From contig NC_049992.1 in NCBI RefSeq assembly GCF_000003815.2, positions 12,958,422-13,022,421 on the forward strand: DNA of 64,000 nucleotides, in the 5' to 3' direction. Numbering within the stretch: position 1 is the stretch's first letter; each line of letters begins with the position of its first letter. This DNA is from Branchiostoma floridae. Taxonomy: Eukaryota > Chordata > Leptocardii > Amphioxiformes > Branchiostomatidae. Shown in pieces: positions 1-10,700 of the stretch. The notes beneath the pieces were generated by a model. It was not told where the DNA came from. It saw only the letters and a list, made by a program, of their open reading frames with translations, and searched no databases. A program made the translations under genes and the position numbers.

Positions 1-12
1 TGAGTGCTTCAC

Positions 13-334
13 TTCTTGATATACACCTTGTGGAGGTGTTCACCATTGTACATATGCTGTACAACCCCTTGCTGTGTCAGATGGCCATAATTACACACTT
101 TTCCTTGTGGATAGGCAGAGTACTTGTACAACTGTCGGTCTACCCTCTCAGGTTTCAAAGTTGACAGACTCTCAAGGAATGCTGGGAGCTTGGTGTGGGA
201 GGGCAGCCTGTCAGGATCGAGTCTGCAGTTCCACGGTTCCAGGCTGAGTTCAGGGATGGCATACTGTGTCGTTCTGTCGCCATGGCGTATCACAACCTGA
301 ACCGACTTCAACTTGTAACCAGGCGCTGCCACAC
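13..334 (-). CDS. PXYLP1: RHGDR-motif exon of the left PXYLP1-like gene
   Basis: The acceptor (ttgtgctttcag) lies just above 334 and the donor GTGAAG sits at 12-7. The exon is 322 nt, entering in phase 1 and leaving in phase 2. It encodes the phosphohistidine signature RHGDRT near its start and the conserved LTQQGVVQHMYNG block near its end. Confidence 0.85.
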
Positions 335-2578
335 CTGAAAGCACAACAAGGAATAATCCAGTTCAGGACAAAGTCACCTGCTCACAGCTCAACATGCATG
401 GGTTTTGCAATTGATGAAATATATTCCCACAATCTTGATGTGACCAGCAACACACTTTGGCAGCAACATCAGCTGTAACATACTTCTTGCAAATGTAACA
501 TAATGATTATGTACAACCCTCCCAGATAATCATTACACAAAATCTGATCAATCACTCGTAAAACAATCGTAAAGTGTACAAAAATACATACTTTAGTATA
601 CTATAAAAAAGCAGTGAATGATTTACTAGTGTCGCCGCTCCTTTTACCTTAAAAACAGACTGCAACAAATGTAAATACATTACATACATACATAGTCATA
701 CTCCTAAAAGAGTTGCAGCATAAACATTAAGTTCTGCTTCCAGTGTAATTTATCATTCAGCATTATAGTTAGGTCCCTATCACTTGGTCCAGTCTCTGAT
801 TCAATTAAGTTCTTTAGCATAAGGTATGGCTGGCCTCTTCTTCTTTTTGCTTCTGGGGACCAAAGGACTGGTTTACCGGCTGGTTCGCCATGTCGAGTAA
901 CATGTCCAGCAAGGTTTGGCCTGCCTGACTTCAGTAGAGATGGGTGGATGGGTCCAATACAGTTCTTTGTTTATTGTGGGGTCTGACTAAATACCGCAAA
1001 CCAGCGCAAACCAGCGCAAACCAGCGCAAACGGGTCTATTATGCAGTATTCATGGGACAATGGCCTTGTTTAACGCTCTAAATACACTGTCTGTGCAATG
1101 AGAGATTAAAAAACACGGCAAATTATAAGTTTTTACCAGTTTTTTTTTAGTTATTCCGCTTGTTTCAAGTTCGAAAGGATTTCTGGCCGCCATCTTGGAT
1201 CATCCGTGTAAGGGGTCTAGATGGAGAAATTATCGGTACCTTATTTACTTAGAAAATACCTTCATGGCTTGGCGCAGGCGCTTTTGACAGCTAAAACATG
1301 TCAAAAATCCACGGTGGCATGATTCCAATGCCCATCACTCGTATCCGCGTACGGATAACACTCGCTTTCACGGGGGGCTGGAGCGCGGCATGGGGGACTC
1401 GACACTCGCGCTTCGCGCTCGGTCTCGCAACCCATAACCCTAGCTAAAAAATGTCAAAAAACGCGGCTACGTCATCAGAGCTATCGCTCTTCATCTGCCT
1501 AATTTTGAAGATAATCTCATTCACTTTTGACTCAAAAGATAGTGCCAAAGTGCAATTTTCCCATCCAGACCCCTAACATGGATGATCCAAGATGGCGGCC
1601 AGAAATCCCTTCGAACTTGAAACAAGCAGAATAACTATTAAAAAAAGGGGTAAATACTTATAATTTGCCATGTTTTTTATTAAATATCGCACAGACAATG
1701 TGCTTATAGTGTATTTAGAGCGTCAAACAAGGCCGTTGTCCCATGAATACTGCATAATAGACCCGTTTGCGCTCGTTTGCGCTCGTTTGCACTCGTTTGC
1801 GGTGTTTAGGCATACCGGTTTATTGTGTGTTCCCACAAGGTTGTTGTATACAACACGTAATATCCTGGTGAAGGAACCGTCCAGTTTCCTGGTTTCAGAA
1901 GTTAAATCATGGTCCAATTGACTCACCACAACAAATGTAAATACAGGTAAATCTAATTCATCATCTTTTGACTAGAACAAAAGGTCAATTGAGGAGAAAA
2001 ATGATGCTATTCCAGCTGGCTCTGCTATGGCACACATTCTCAGCATCAGGTCATCCCTACTCCTCTCAATATAAAATAATAATAATAATCATCTGGTTGT
2101 ATTTCATTTGTATAAAATTAAAAAGGTTCAAAAAGACCACTATAGTATTAGACATGAGATACATGTTATACCTTCTTCCCCAGAGACAGACGCATTGGGG
2201 ACATTGCAGTACTCTTGAAGGAACAGTTGTCCGATAGATGGGTGCCTGTATGGTGTGTGAATGGTGTCCTGATCCAAGGAGTCCTGATTCTCTATCTTGG
2301 CTCTTTGGCTGGGGACATATTTGGGGTGTCTTAATCCTGTCGTTTTCGGATCCTCATAGATCCAGGTGGAGATCAGGAAAACTGAAGTGCAAGTATTGAA
2401 AAATATCAGTGATAGTGTTATGGAACTTATGGGAGAAATCAGTCATGATAATCATCAGTTCATTGAAGCTATTGATGATGTCAAACACATAGTACTAGAT
2501 TCTTATCTTTGATTTACCTGTGAGACAAGATATTAGGCAGGATGCAGCAAGGAGAATCATAGCATGTTTCCTCCTCAT
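13..2578 (-). CDS. PXYLP1: PXYLP1-like histidine acid phosphatase, N-terminal part (gene continues past left edge)
   Basis: Two coding exons, 2518-2578 and 13-334, joined in phase 1. The product starts with a signal peptide of about 20 residues and then carries the histidine-phosphatase signature RHGDRT at residues 37-42 (His38 is the expected phosphate-accepting residue). The rest of exon 2 follows the PXYLP1 pattern rather than lysosomal or prostatic acid phosphatase: a WNCRLDPDR segment, HTKLPAFLE, then VCNYGHLTQQGVVQHMYNG. Vertebrate PXYLP1 is a Golgi 2-phosphoxylose phosphatase acting on the glycosaminoglycan linker; here the cleavable-looking leader could instead mean secretion. Exon 2 ends at a GTGAAG donor in phase 2, so at least one further exon, with the catalytic HD motif, lies left of the window. 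It is head to head with the SLC25A36-like gene 2.1 kb away. Family assignment is strong; orthology to PXYLP1 itself is inferred from recalled sequence. Confidence 0.8.
704..940 (-). mobile_element. Non-LTR retrotransposon remnant (C-terminal end of ORF2)
   Basis: One minus-strand frame reads AGHVTRHGE, then VLWSPEAKRRRGQPYLMLKN and an acidic stretch before a TAG at 706-704. The layout GHV.R ... W.P..KRRRG.P is the usual tail of the reverse-transcriptase ORF of many animal LINEs. No upstream RT core is present, so this is a truncated fossil. The clade is not assigned. Confidence 0.55.
969..978 (+). repeat. Left target-site duplication of the 839-bp element
   Basis: GTTTATTGTG abuts the left terminus and is repeated exactly at 1818-1827 beside the right terminus. 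Confidence 0.7.
979..1817. mobile_element. 839-bp long-inverted-repeat (foldback/MULE-like) DNA transposon
   Basis: The outer ends are inverted copies: GGGTCTGACTAAATACCGC on the left against CGGTATGCCTAAACACCGC when the right end is reverse-complemented. The arms stay alignable for about 250 bp (to about 1227 and from about 1556). Each arm has subterminal tandem copies of a 10-mer, CGCAAACCAG on the left and the related CTCGTTTGCG on the right. A perfect 10-bp direct repeat, GTTTATTGTG, flanks the element (969-978 and 1818-1827). The 320-bp loop has no transposase. Long TIRs with a 9-10 bp duplication fit the Mutator/MULE superfamily; that classification is inference. Confidence 0.75.
2518..2578 (-). 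CDS. PXYLP1: Signal-peptide first exon of the left PXYLP1-like gene
   Basis: On the minus strand an ATG at 2578-2576 opens MRRKHAMILLAASCLISCLT: two Arg and a Lys, a hydrophobic core, then small residues. It is followed by the donor GTAAAT. The exon is 61 nt and ends in phase 1, which matches the phase needed by the RHGDR exon; the join gives Gly then VAAPGYKLKSV. The match of phase, topology and strand supports it, but no transcript is available. Confidence 0.6.
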
Positions 2579-4435
2579 GTTGACATCAGCTGGTCTTGGA
2601 ACATCCTCACAGTGGGTACTGCCACTGGGCTACATGCTTCTGCACCATGACATCTTGTTGCTTTCTGCTGGACTATGCCATTCGCAATTGTGAGGGATAT
2701 ACATTTTTCCTGTAAGTTTATAACGTTACATGTAAATGCATGACTGTATCCATAGATCATACAAACTGGATTACAAAACTTATATCATAGATAGTTAGAA
2801 TGTTATATAGTCAACTCAAAATAGAACGGTAAAGTCTTATGATAAAAAAAAAGTCTGGCCCTTCTGATAAAAATGGTAGGCTCTGAGATATATCCTGTAT
2901 CCTGAGTGGAACATTACTGACACAGCTGTATCCGGCTACCTGTTTATGTGGTCTTATTGATACAACATAATCAATGACTATGAGCAATTGTGAAATCCTC
3001 CAATTAAATGGAAGGGGGTGGGGATGGGCAGGAAGGAGTAGATTTTTTTTGACTGAATTTTTGAGAGGGGGTGCGCTATCAACCTTAATCCAAGACCATC
3101 TAATGGGCCTGAGAATTTAGACCATGGAATGGGAAGCTGAAAAAATGCTAACAATTTGCCAAATATTCTGAATAATATGAGGTACAAGTTCCAGCAAACC
3201 AATAGTCTGTCAGAGACTACAGTATGGTAAAATGTTGTTGGGTGGGTGACATCTAGCTTTGGGATTAACTCACACATGAACATTTGGTCAAATAGATGAA
3301 GGGTACTGAGGGATTCAATCCTAAATTCCGGTGAGTCCAATCTTTCATGAATTCAGTTTACAGTCTAAATTCTCCATAATATCTAAATGTGTCTTTAGAA
3401 GCTGATTTAGCAGAACACAGAATTGTAAAGAATCTTTTAAAAAGTTTGTCTTCTGCAAGTACCGGTCCATATGAGGGTTGTACTCTCCCGCTCTAGGATG
3501 TCCATTGTGGGCGATGACACCTTACTGCATTTAAAGGTGTCTTTTCAACAGGTGTCTACATCTGAAACACTATCCCAAGTTGTTATGGAGATGCGGGCTA
3601 TTTTGGTACTGACCATGTGATATCCAGGTCAGGTATTGAGGTCACTCATGAATCAAGTGACCCAGAAGTGTTTCTGAAATTGCCATTTAACATGAAGTTG
3701 TTCTATACATAGTAGCAATGCTCTGTCGAAAAAAAAAAGTACTGCGCAAAAAAGGTTAATGTTATAACGTTACATGTACTTTTAATGCCAATATCTATGC
3801 TGGAATAAGTGATGGGCACTTGTCTCCTCAAGGACAAACACCCTTGGTCTCCTCTGGCATTTAAAAGAGAGTGCACCTGTCCCAGATTTATGCTAAGTTG
3901 GCAATTAAGGTCACAGCAGCTATCCTTAGCTCCTTGGTGAAACCTGACCCTACAAACCACCCCCTCCCAACCCACATCCACACCCCCTTTGCCCCAAGGA
4001 GGTACCCAGCCCTGCTGTGCATTTATATTTGACCTTGGCCTCGGCTGTATTGCCATCCTCCCCAGTCTCTGTGATCTTCACACGTTATAAAAGGATCATC
4101 CGCACGTTTGGGTTGACTCGGCTTGGCATCATGTCAATCAACAAACATTTCACTGATATCTCTGCTGCTGACCCAGGAGCACTAAAGGGTTACACGTGAC
4201 CTGGTTGTTTGCTGCATGAAGCACCGTAGCAGATTGTTATGCCGTCACAAAGGGACCTTGTTCACTTTTCTCATCAAAACCCCCAGTTACTCATTAAAAA
4301 CTCAACAAACATTCGAAAGTAAACACACAAGACGGACACAAACGCGAAACGTGCAGGTGATGAAGGAAGGGAGTGGAAGGGGCATTTGGAGGGCGGCAAT
4401 GTTTACCATGCGTCTGCCATGAGGTTATGTCACCA
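2579..4435. other. Intergenic region between head-to-head genes
   Basis: This lies between the left PXYLP1-like gene (minus) and the SLC25A36-like gene (plus). No convincing exon was seen on either strand; the longer open frames have no splice or family support. The stretch presumably includes both promoters. A CACGTG-type box occurs near 4193. Confidence 0.4.
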
Positions 4436-4676
4436 GCCAGCCAATCAGAGCAAAGAGTTCACGTGATGGGAACGACTGGAAATTTCCTAAGGCTAAAAAG
4501 GTAGACCAATCAGCGTTCGCTATTTTGAATAAATTAAATTTCGGCCAATCACAGCACGCAATTCGCCCATTCTGCGTGTGCTCTAGCTTTTGTGGGGTGT
4601 ATTTCAACAGACGACTCGTGAACCAGAAGACGTGGACTTGAATTCAACCCGATTCTCGGCCTAGAAATGAGAAAAG
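4436..4676 (+). promoter_or_regulatory. SLC25A36 proximal promoter with three CCAAT boxes and an E-box
   Basis: Three CCAATC motifs in the same orientation lie at 4441, 4506 and 4545, and CACGTG (USF/Myc-type E-box) at 4460-4465, all within 240 bp upstream of the start codon. No TATA box was seen at an obvious distance. Repeated CCAAT boxes are typical of NF-Y-driven housekeeping promoters. Start-site position is inferred. Confidence 0.55.
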
Positions 4677-4720
4677 ATGACCACACAACGGAACCCTGCC
4701 ATCCATCTGATTGCTGGAGG
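4677..4720 (+). CDS. SLC25A36: SLC25A36 exon 1
   Basis: The 44-nt coding part encodes [14 protein letters not shown] plus two bases, followed by donor GTTAGT. HLIAGG matches the HLFAGG start of the first transmembrane helix in vertebrate homologues, and the phase joins exactly to exon 2. It is too short to be found as an isolated open frame. Confidence 0.85.
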
Positions 4721-7700
4721 GTTAGTGGAAGCTCTTTGACCTAAAAATTTGAAAAAATAAGAAATATTTCCTCGGAAAGTAACGCATGAATATGTCTCCA
4801 ACTCGTGCTGTCCTTTCCTCGAACGTTTTACTGAATATTCAGTACTGGTATCGAGTGTCATGGAAATTCCCGCCACCGTTATGCTGTATTTTTGGCATCC
4901 TTTCTCTCAGTTAGTCTTAAGTTTCCTATTATGAAACAAGGTCTCAATGTATTTTGCTTGTTGTGAGAAATTGAAAAGCGTATACATGGTGTAAAGCTGA
5001 TATAGGCACATGTTTATGCTGATTCTAAACCCGATGATTTTCTCAAGCCAGGATGCATGTGAAAATTTCCAACAAACCTAGCGATTTAGAGCAAAAATAA
5101 AAACATGGAATAGAGAGATAGGGGGGCACAGTTTATGTGGTGAAACAGCTGTTTGCAATTAAACAAATGGAAATTTTCTGTGAGGGCCGCCCTGTACTGA
5201 GAGGGGCGTTTGATTTTTTGAAAATAAATTATGTAATATGATCTTACAGATAGTTTCATTCTAAAAATTTACTGCTAGGTCACTAATTTTGTATAACTTC
5301 AAATAAACAAGTGTTTTTTTGGATGAACCATGTAGAATTTTCAGAATGCACCTTAAAAGTATCGAGGGTAAAGTATTATTCACGACGCACGACAACAAAC
5401 GGGCTATGTGGGTGGGGAGGGGGGCTTGGACTGGGAATGGCAAAGGTCATTGCATCAGAAAAATCAAGGAGGTTAAAAAATTATGTTGAGAAATGTTGCA
5501 ATCTTGAACAAAAGCAAATTATTTCACTCAGATTCTTGCTATGCTGATGCAAGTATTAATTGGTGTTGACTAAAACACAAACACCAGATAATTACATTAA
5601 ATTTATACCATTGATTGGCATTAGGACAACAATGGGGTCTTGTACACTTTCTCTGCACTTGCTTATCAGTGCCTCAAGAGAAGATGGTCTTAACTTAGAG
5701 TATACAGTGACATCTCTTGAATAACTGCAAATGGGATATGTGCTAGACATTTGGGAAGAGTGAATCAGAAAGAATTTAGTAAAACCCATTTCCTGTCTTT
5801 AGTGTCTTACCTAAATGTGTAACATCGTACCATTTGCTGCTCAACATGCCAGGACGAACAAACCCAACAAGTGTATCAGTCTTCTACCCATAAGATGTTC
5901 TAAGGATAACTTGAGGTCATATTTTAGTATCTGCTTTCTCCAGTTCTCCCTTTTTTGGGAGTAAAGGGTCACACATGCAAAATACAGTGCTAGTGGTGGG
6001 CGCACCCGCCATACCAGTGGCTGTGTACAAAGCAAATAAGGAGTGTCCCATTTTGCATTGGGATAGCAAACAAGCATGTTTTGGACTCACGTGGCAAGTT
6101 GAGTAGTGTAATGGCAGTATTTTTTGTGTGAACCCACATATAATTGGAACATTGTTTGATGTTAAAACCCACACATAATAGAAAAGGTGGGATCTTCGAA
6201 AAAGGAGTAGAACCCAATAACCCAGAACCTAGAGTTAGCTTTTACTAGTTTTAGACTAGAGTAGACACCTTGGATATTGTTTTTTACTTTGTCTGAATCT
6301 CTCATGTTACCTGCAATTAGCCTACGGGCAAGAATTTGCAATAAACTTTATATTGTTTTTTTCCCTTTACTCTTCCAGAGCTGGTGGAACTGCCGGTGCA
6401 ATTCTGACATGCCCTCTAGAAGTAGTCAAAACACGGCTACAGTCGTCAGTATATACGTTCCCATCTTCAAATATTCTCCTGGCCGGAATTCAGAACGGCC
6501 ACGGTACGCCAGCAGGCATCGTTCAGCTCAGCACGTGTGCCCAGACCAGCACACAAGCATTCGTCACAACAGGAAGGCCATCCATCGGAATAGTACAGTG
6601 TATTAGGTAAGCCAGATCATGTCTGTTTTCATGTTACCAGTTACATAACATAGTTGTGAATAAAATGTTTGTGCCAATACACCCCATAAAAAATACTCCA
6701 ATGAAAGGTAAAGAAATAGTAAAAAAATATAGCAATAGACTGAAAAAAATGACATTGGGTAATACTAAGATAATAAGTTATCACCACCAATTAAATCATA
6801 ATAATCAGAAAAAAATATTTGACCCTTTCATAATAATCAGAAAAAAATCTTTGACCCTTTCAATCTTCTCAGATGCCAAGGATCCATTGTACAGAATGGT
6901 CAATTTGACCTCAAGAGGGGGTTTGCCATCAGTGCTTTAGGATTATTATAGATATGTTTGTCAGATGGAGTGATCAACTTGACAGTCTGTGGTTCACATG
7001 GAGTGGTCAGTCTGACTTGGTAAACACTGCACAGTTAGTTGGGATAGTCTGGTGGATAAGTTTGTCTTATCTGGAGGAGCTCTCACAGTGTGTACAGAGT
7101 GGCGTGGGCTTTTCTCACTGTTGTATAACATAAAGCCCAAGGGAGATACTGTGGTTGTATAACATGATAAATTATAGGGGAGAATGCAAAAGCCTTTAGG
7201 CACCTCTCTGTAATTGTCTGTACTTGGGTTATTTTAGGTGTCTAATCAATCCTAAACTGAACTAAAGGAACTAGCCTGTGTGAAAGTTTTACTCTGTTGT
7301 GAGAAGCAATTCTTGTGTGTTGTGCTAAATCAATCATATCCTTTTGGGTTTGACCTGTTTGGAACCTTGCAGTAAAGGGATGGAATCCAGTGGGATTACA
7401 GATTCTTGGTATCAGTAATGTCAGCAACAACCCAGATAAGTGCGACCATTTGTGTAGGTCTCATGATGTTTGGCAATGGTCACAAATCTGTGTCCAACAT
7501 TATTCAGTAGTCCTGGAAAGTGCACTAGAATATTAGTGTTTCTTGTGCACATTACACTGAAATGTGTTGTTACTTTCTCATGATGAAAATAGGTACAAAT
7601 GTACATAACTTACTCATGGCTCTTCAGAATGAAGAAAAATTATTGTTCCTTTTTTTAGTAAAAATTGACTTTGTGCATATCAGAAATGGAGGAGCGAAAG

Positions 7701-10700
7701 ATGCTTGAATGTAAACATGCAAATAGACCTATTCTTGCAATTCCCCAAGAGGATCAATTCTCTTGTAAACATCTATACTTCTAGTACTACCAATTGCTTT
7801 GATACAATGAGTTATTGCAGCAAAATTTCACCCACTAAGGCAGTAAGGAATATCAGCATTGGATCAGCATGTACAAACTTTTCCATCAGCCCTCTGGACT
7901 ATAAGTAGTGTCTGTATCTGGGGATGTCCAAACTTTTCCATCACCCTGCTGGTGCGTGATGACGTGGGTGACCTGAAATAGCTTGGGGTAGAGGAGCCAC
8001 TGGCAGGCTGCCCATCCTAAAATATCTAGACTGTACCAATAGTGCTGTAAAGTCATTCAGGAAACTGGCAAAGTTAAATCTGGTGTTGAAGGACTTTTTT
8101 TAAACAATTATAAATACATAATCCTTTCTCAAATTTGAAAATCTTTTGCTCAAACTGTTGGTTGACTGCTAGTGTTGTCAGTGCTCAAACCACAAGAATG
8201 CCCATTGATAAGAGTTGTCATGCTTGTAACTTGATCATGCTGTCAGTATCACTCCTCTGCAAAACTACAGTGTTAGCATTCTTGTAAAACATCTAATGGA
8301 AAGTTACATAGTTAAGTGTGTGGGGGTACATTAATCATGCCAATGCTATTCCACAGTAACGTAGATTGTTTCGGAGAACAGTGGAATTTTAAAAGCGGGC
8401 GCCACTTCCGTTGGGATATAGTTGAAAGTCCAGCCCAGAGAGCTGACCAACCAATGACAGCAGCCCCTTTGATCACGCCTTGCCCATGTGAAGCCCACGA
8501 CCATAATATTTGACTTTCAAACCAGCATGTGACCCTGAAGGGTGAAAGTCCAATGAGCTAGCTACATAGTAACTTTTGAGGACACGGACATGTTAAGTAA
8601 CAGGCTAGGAACAATATCTGCAGCCATTTAACGTTGGGTTTGAAATCCAGTCAAATATCTAAATCAGAAGTATGTTACACTTTCAGAACATAAGTCTACA
8701 AATACAATGGATATTTGTTTGCAGCTATTGAATTGAATGAATAGTTACCGTCTACAAATAAAAGTGTATTTTTAAATTTACAGTACAAGGACAAACTCTT
8801 GAGTGAAAAGCATGATTTTTGATGTTAGGATGTTTCTTGTTTTGCAGATATATTGTGGAGAATGAAGGTGTGTTGGCGTTGTTCAAGGGCCTGGGGCCAA
8901 ACTTGGTGGGCGTGGCACCTTCAAGGTAGGTCACATTCCAATTTGAGACAGGGCTCCTCTTGCTTCTGTCCCAGTTGTATGTGTGATGCACAGTATCCAG
9001 GACCAACACTTTTCTTTAAAACTTTTTTATTCTCTTCACACATAAACACCACAACTTTGGTTTTGTTGATATCTAACATTCACCAGCAAGTTTTACAATC
9101 AGTTTGACATCCTGTGTGGTTGTATTGTCTATCCCTACCCTGTGCATGATTTCTATAACAAGAGCAAAATACAATGTAGTTCAGGATATACTGTGGCTTT
9201 TATTTCACGTTTGGCAAAATTTTAACTGTTAACTGTGTGTTATGTACCACAGCCCATAGCTCATCCTAGATTTTATAGTCTTCCCACTCCAATCTAAACT
9301 CCAATCGTCACTTCACATCCTTTTTGTACAAAGCATGATAAAAATACAAAGAGAGACCAGCATGACAGAAAACCTTTATGACATGGAAATACTTGAAATA
9401 GCTGGACCTATGGAGCTTTGGGCAATGTGTACACCATTCCAATTACATTTGATATAAAGCAGTAATATAGATGGGGATTGCTAACCTTGTTTTTAACAGT
9501 AAAGATCGCGCACTGCTTAATGTCTTGGTTATTTTAGTTTAAGGGGTGGTTGTGATTGTGCATGGCTGCTTTGGAAGTGGTGTTTTTTTTCCTCAGCTGG
9601 TGGCATTGGAATATGGAGGATACAACATTACAAGGAATATCATAGGGAATATGGCAATTCCCTTCGTCCCTCGCATTAGTTAAGCGTGAGTGGGCTGTTT
9701 TACATACGGTAGCACAGATAAAATGCCAAACAGACTTTATCATATGATGAATATGTTGTCTTCTTTGTGACAATGTTTTGGCACCCTGTTTCTCCCATTA
9801 GATACATATACCAGCACTGATATACTAGGCAATGAACAGATTTTATATCGTTGGCTGGGACAGTTTAACAAAAAATTGTCAGCTTTCTTAGATTATGTGT
9901 ATCTAACAGGGGAAACATGGTGACTGTATTAATGTGTTTTTGGTAAAACAATCCAAGAGGTATGTTTGGGATATCTTTTGGTCCTATGTTGTTGAACATT
10001 TGATCAAGAGGTGATGATATACCAAATTTCTGTTTGGAACTTGAGGCTAAAATTCAGGGGTATTTTTATTTTATTTTTTTTACAAACGTGCTGCTGCTGT
10101 GAAGTTATAGGAGGGGGAGCTTGACATGATAACATCCTGCCCATTTGCTGTTTTTTATCAGTGTCCTACCTCAAATTCTAATCCCTTTGACTCAACACCG
10201 GAATAGTTAATATGCTTTTGGGGTTACCTACACTTCTCTCTTGCTGAATCTTTCCTTGTAGGCAAAATAGGTCCATGGATGATTTTTTAGGCATCACATA
10301 TGAGCTATGTTTTCTATCATGTATTTGTATTGTAAAGTTAAGATATGATATACATGTATGGTGAATGATGTCATAGATCTCATATTGGTCTGATGATTGA
10401 TTCGCATTTCTAGTTGGTTAGGAAGATCGTACTGTGTGTGATTTCTGTGTTGCCTGTTTCATTTGTCTTAATTCGTTGCTAATCTGTAATAAGCCATGAG
10501 ATAATTATACCTGATACCCATTTGACGAGAGAATTTTTTAAAACTTACAACATTCTGGACTAATTTGAACAGAACATGAATGATAAAAACATTGAACAAA
10601 ACAAAGTATATTTGAGAAAGTTGTTAGGATCATTTGCAATTTTCCCCATGTTGTCCCTTTGCACATTGTGTAACTGGTTGTTTTGGTTTTGTCCACTCTC

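Larger units (their letters stand above)
335..2517 (-). other. Intron 1 of the left PXYLP1-like gene
   Basis: No coding sequence of the host gene is seen here. The intron contains a retroelement remnant (704-940) and a complete inverted-repeat transposon with target-site duplication (969-1827). The remainder is AT-rich and unremarkable. Confidence 0.55.

Noticed and set aside
2978-3340. 120-codon minus-strand open frame
   Set aside because: No family resemblance and no splice support; random-looking residue order in intergenic sequence.
3703-4056. 117-codon minus-strand open frame near the SLC25A36 promoter
   Set aside because: It is the complement of a CCCC-rich, low-complexity stretch with no recognisable domain.
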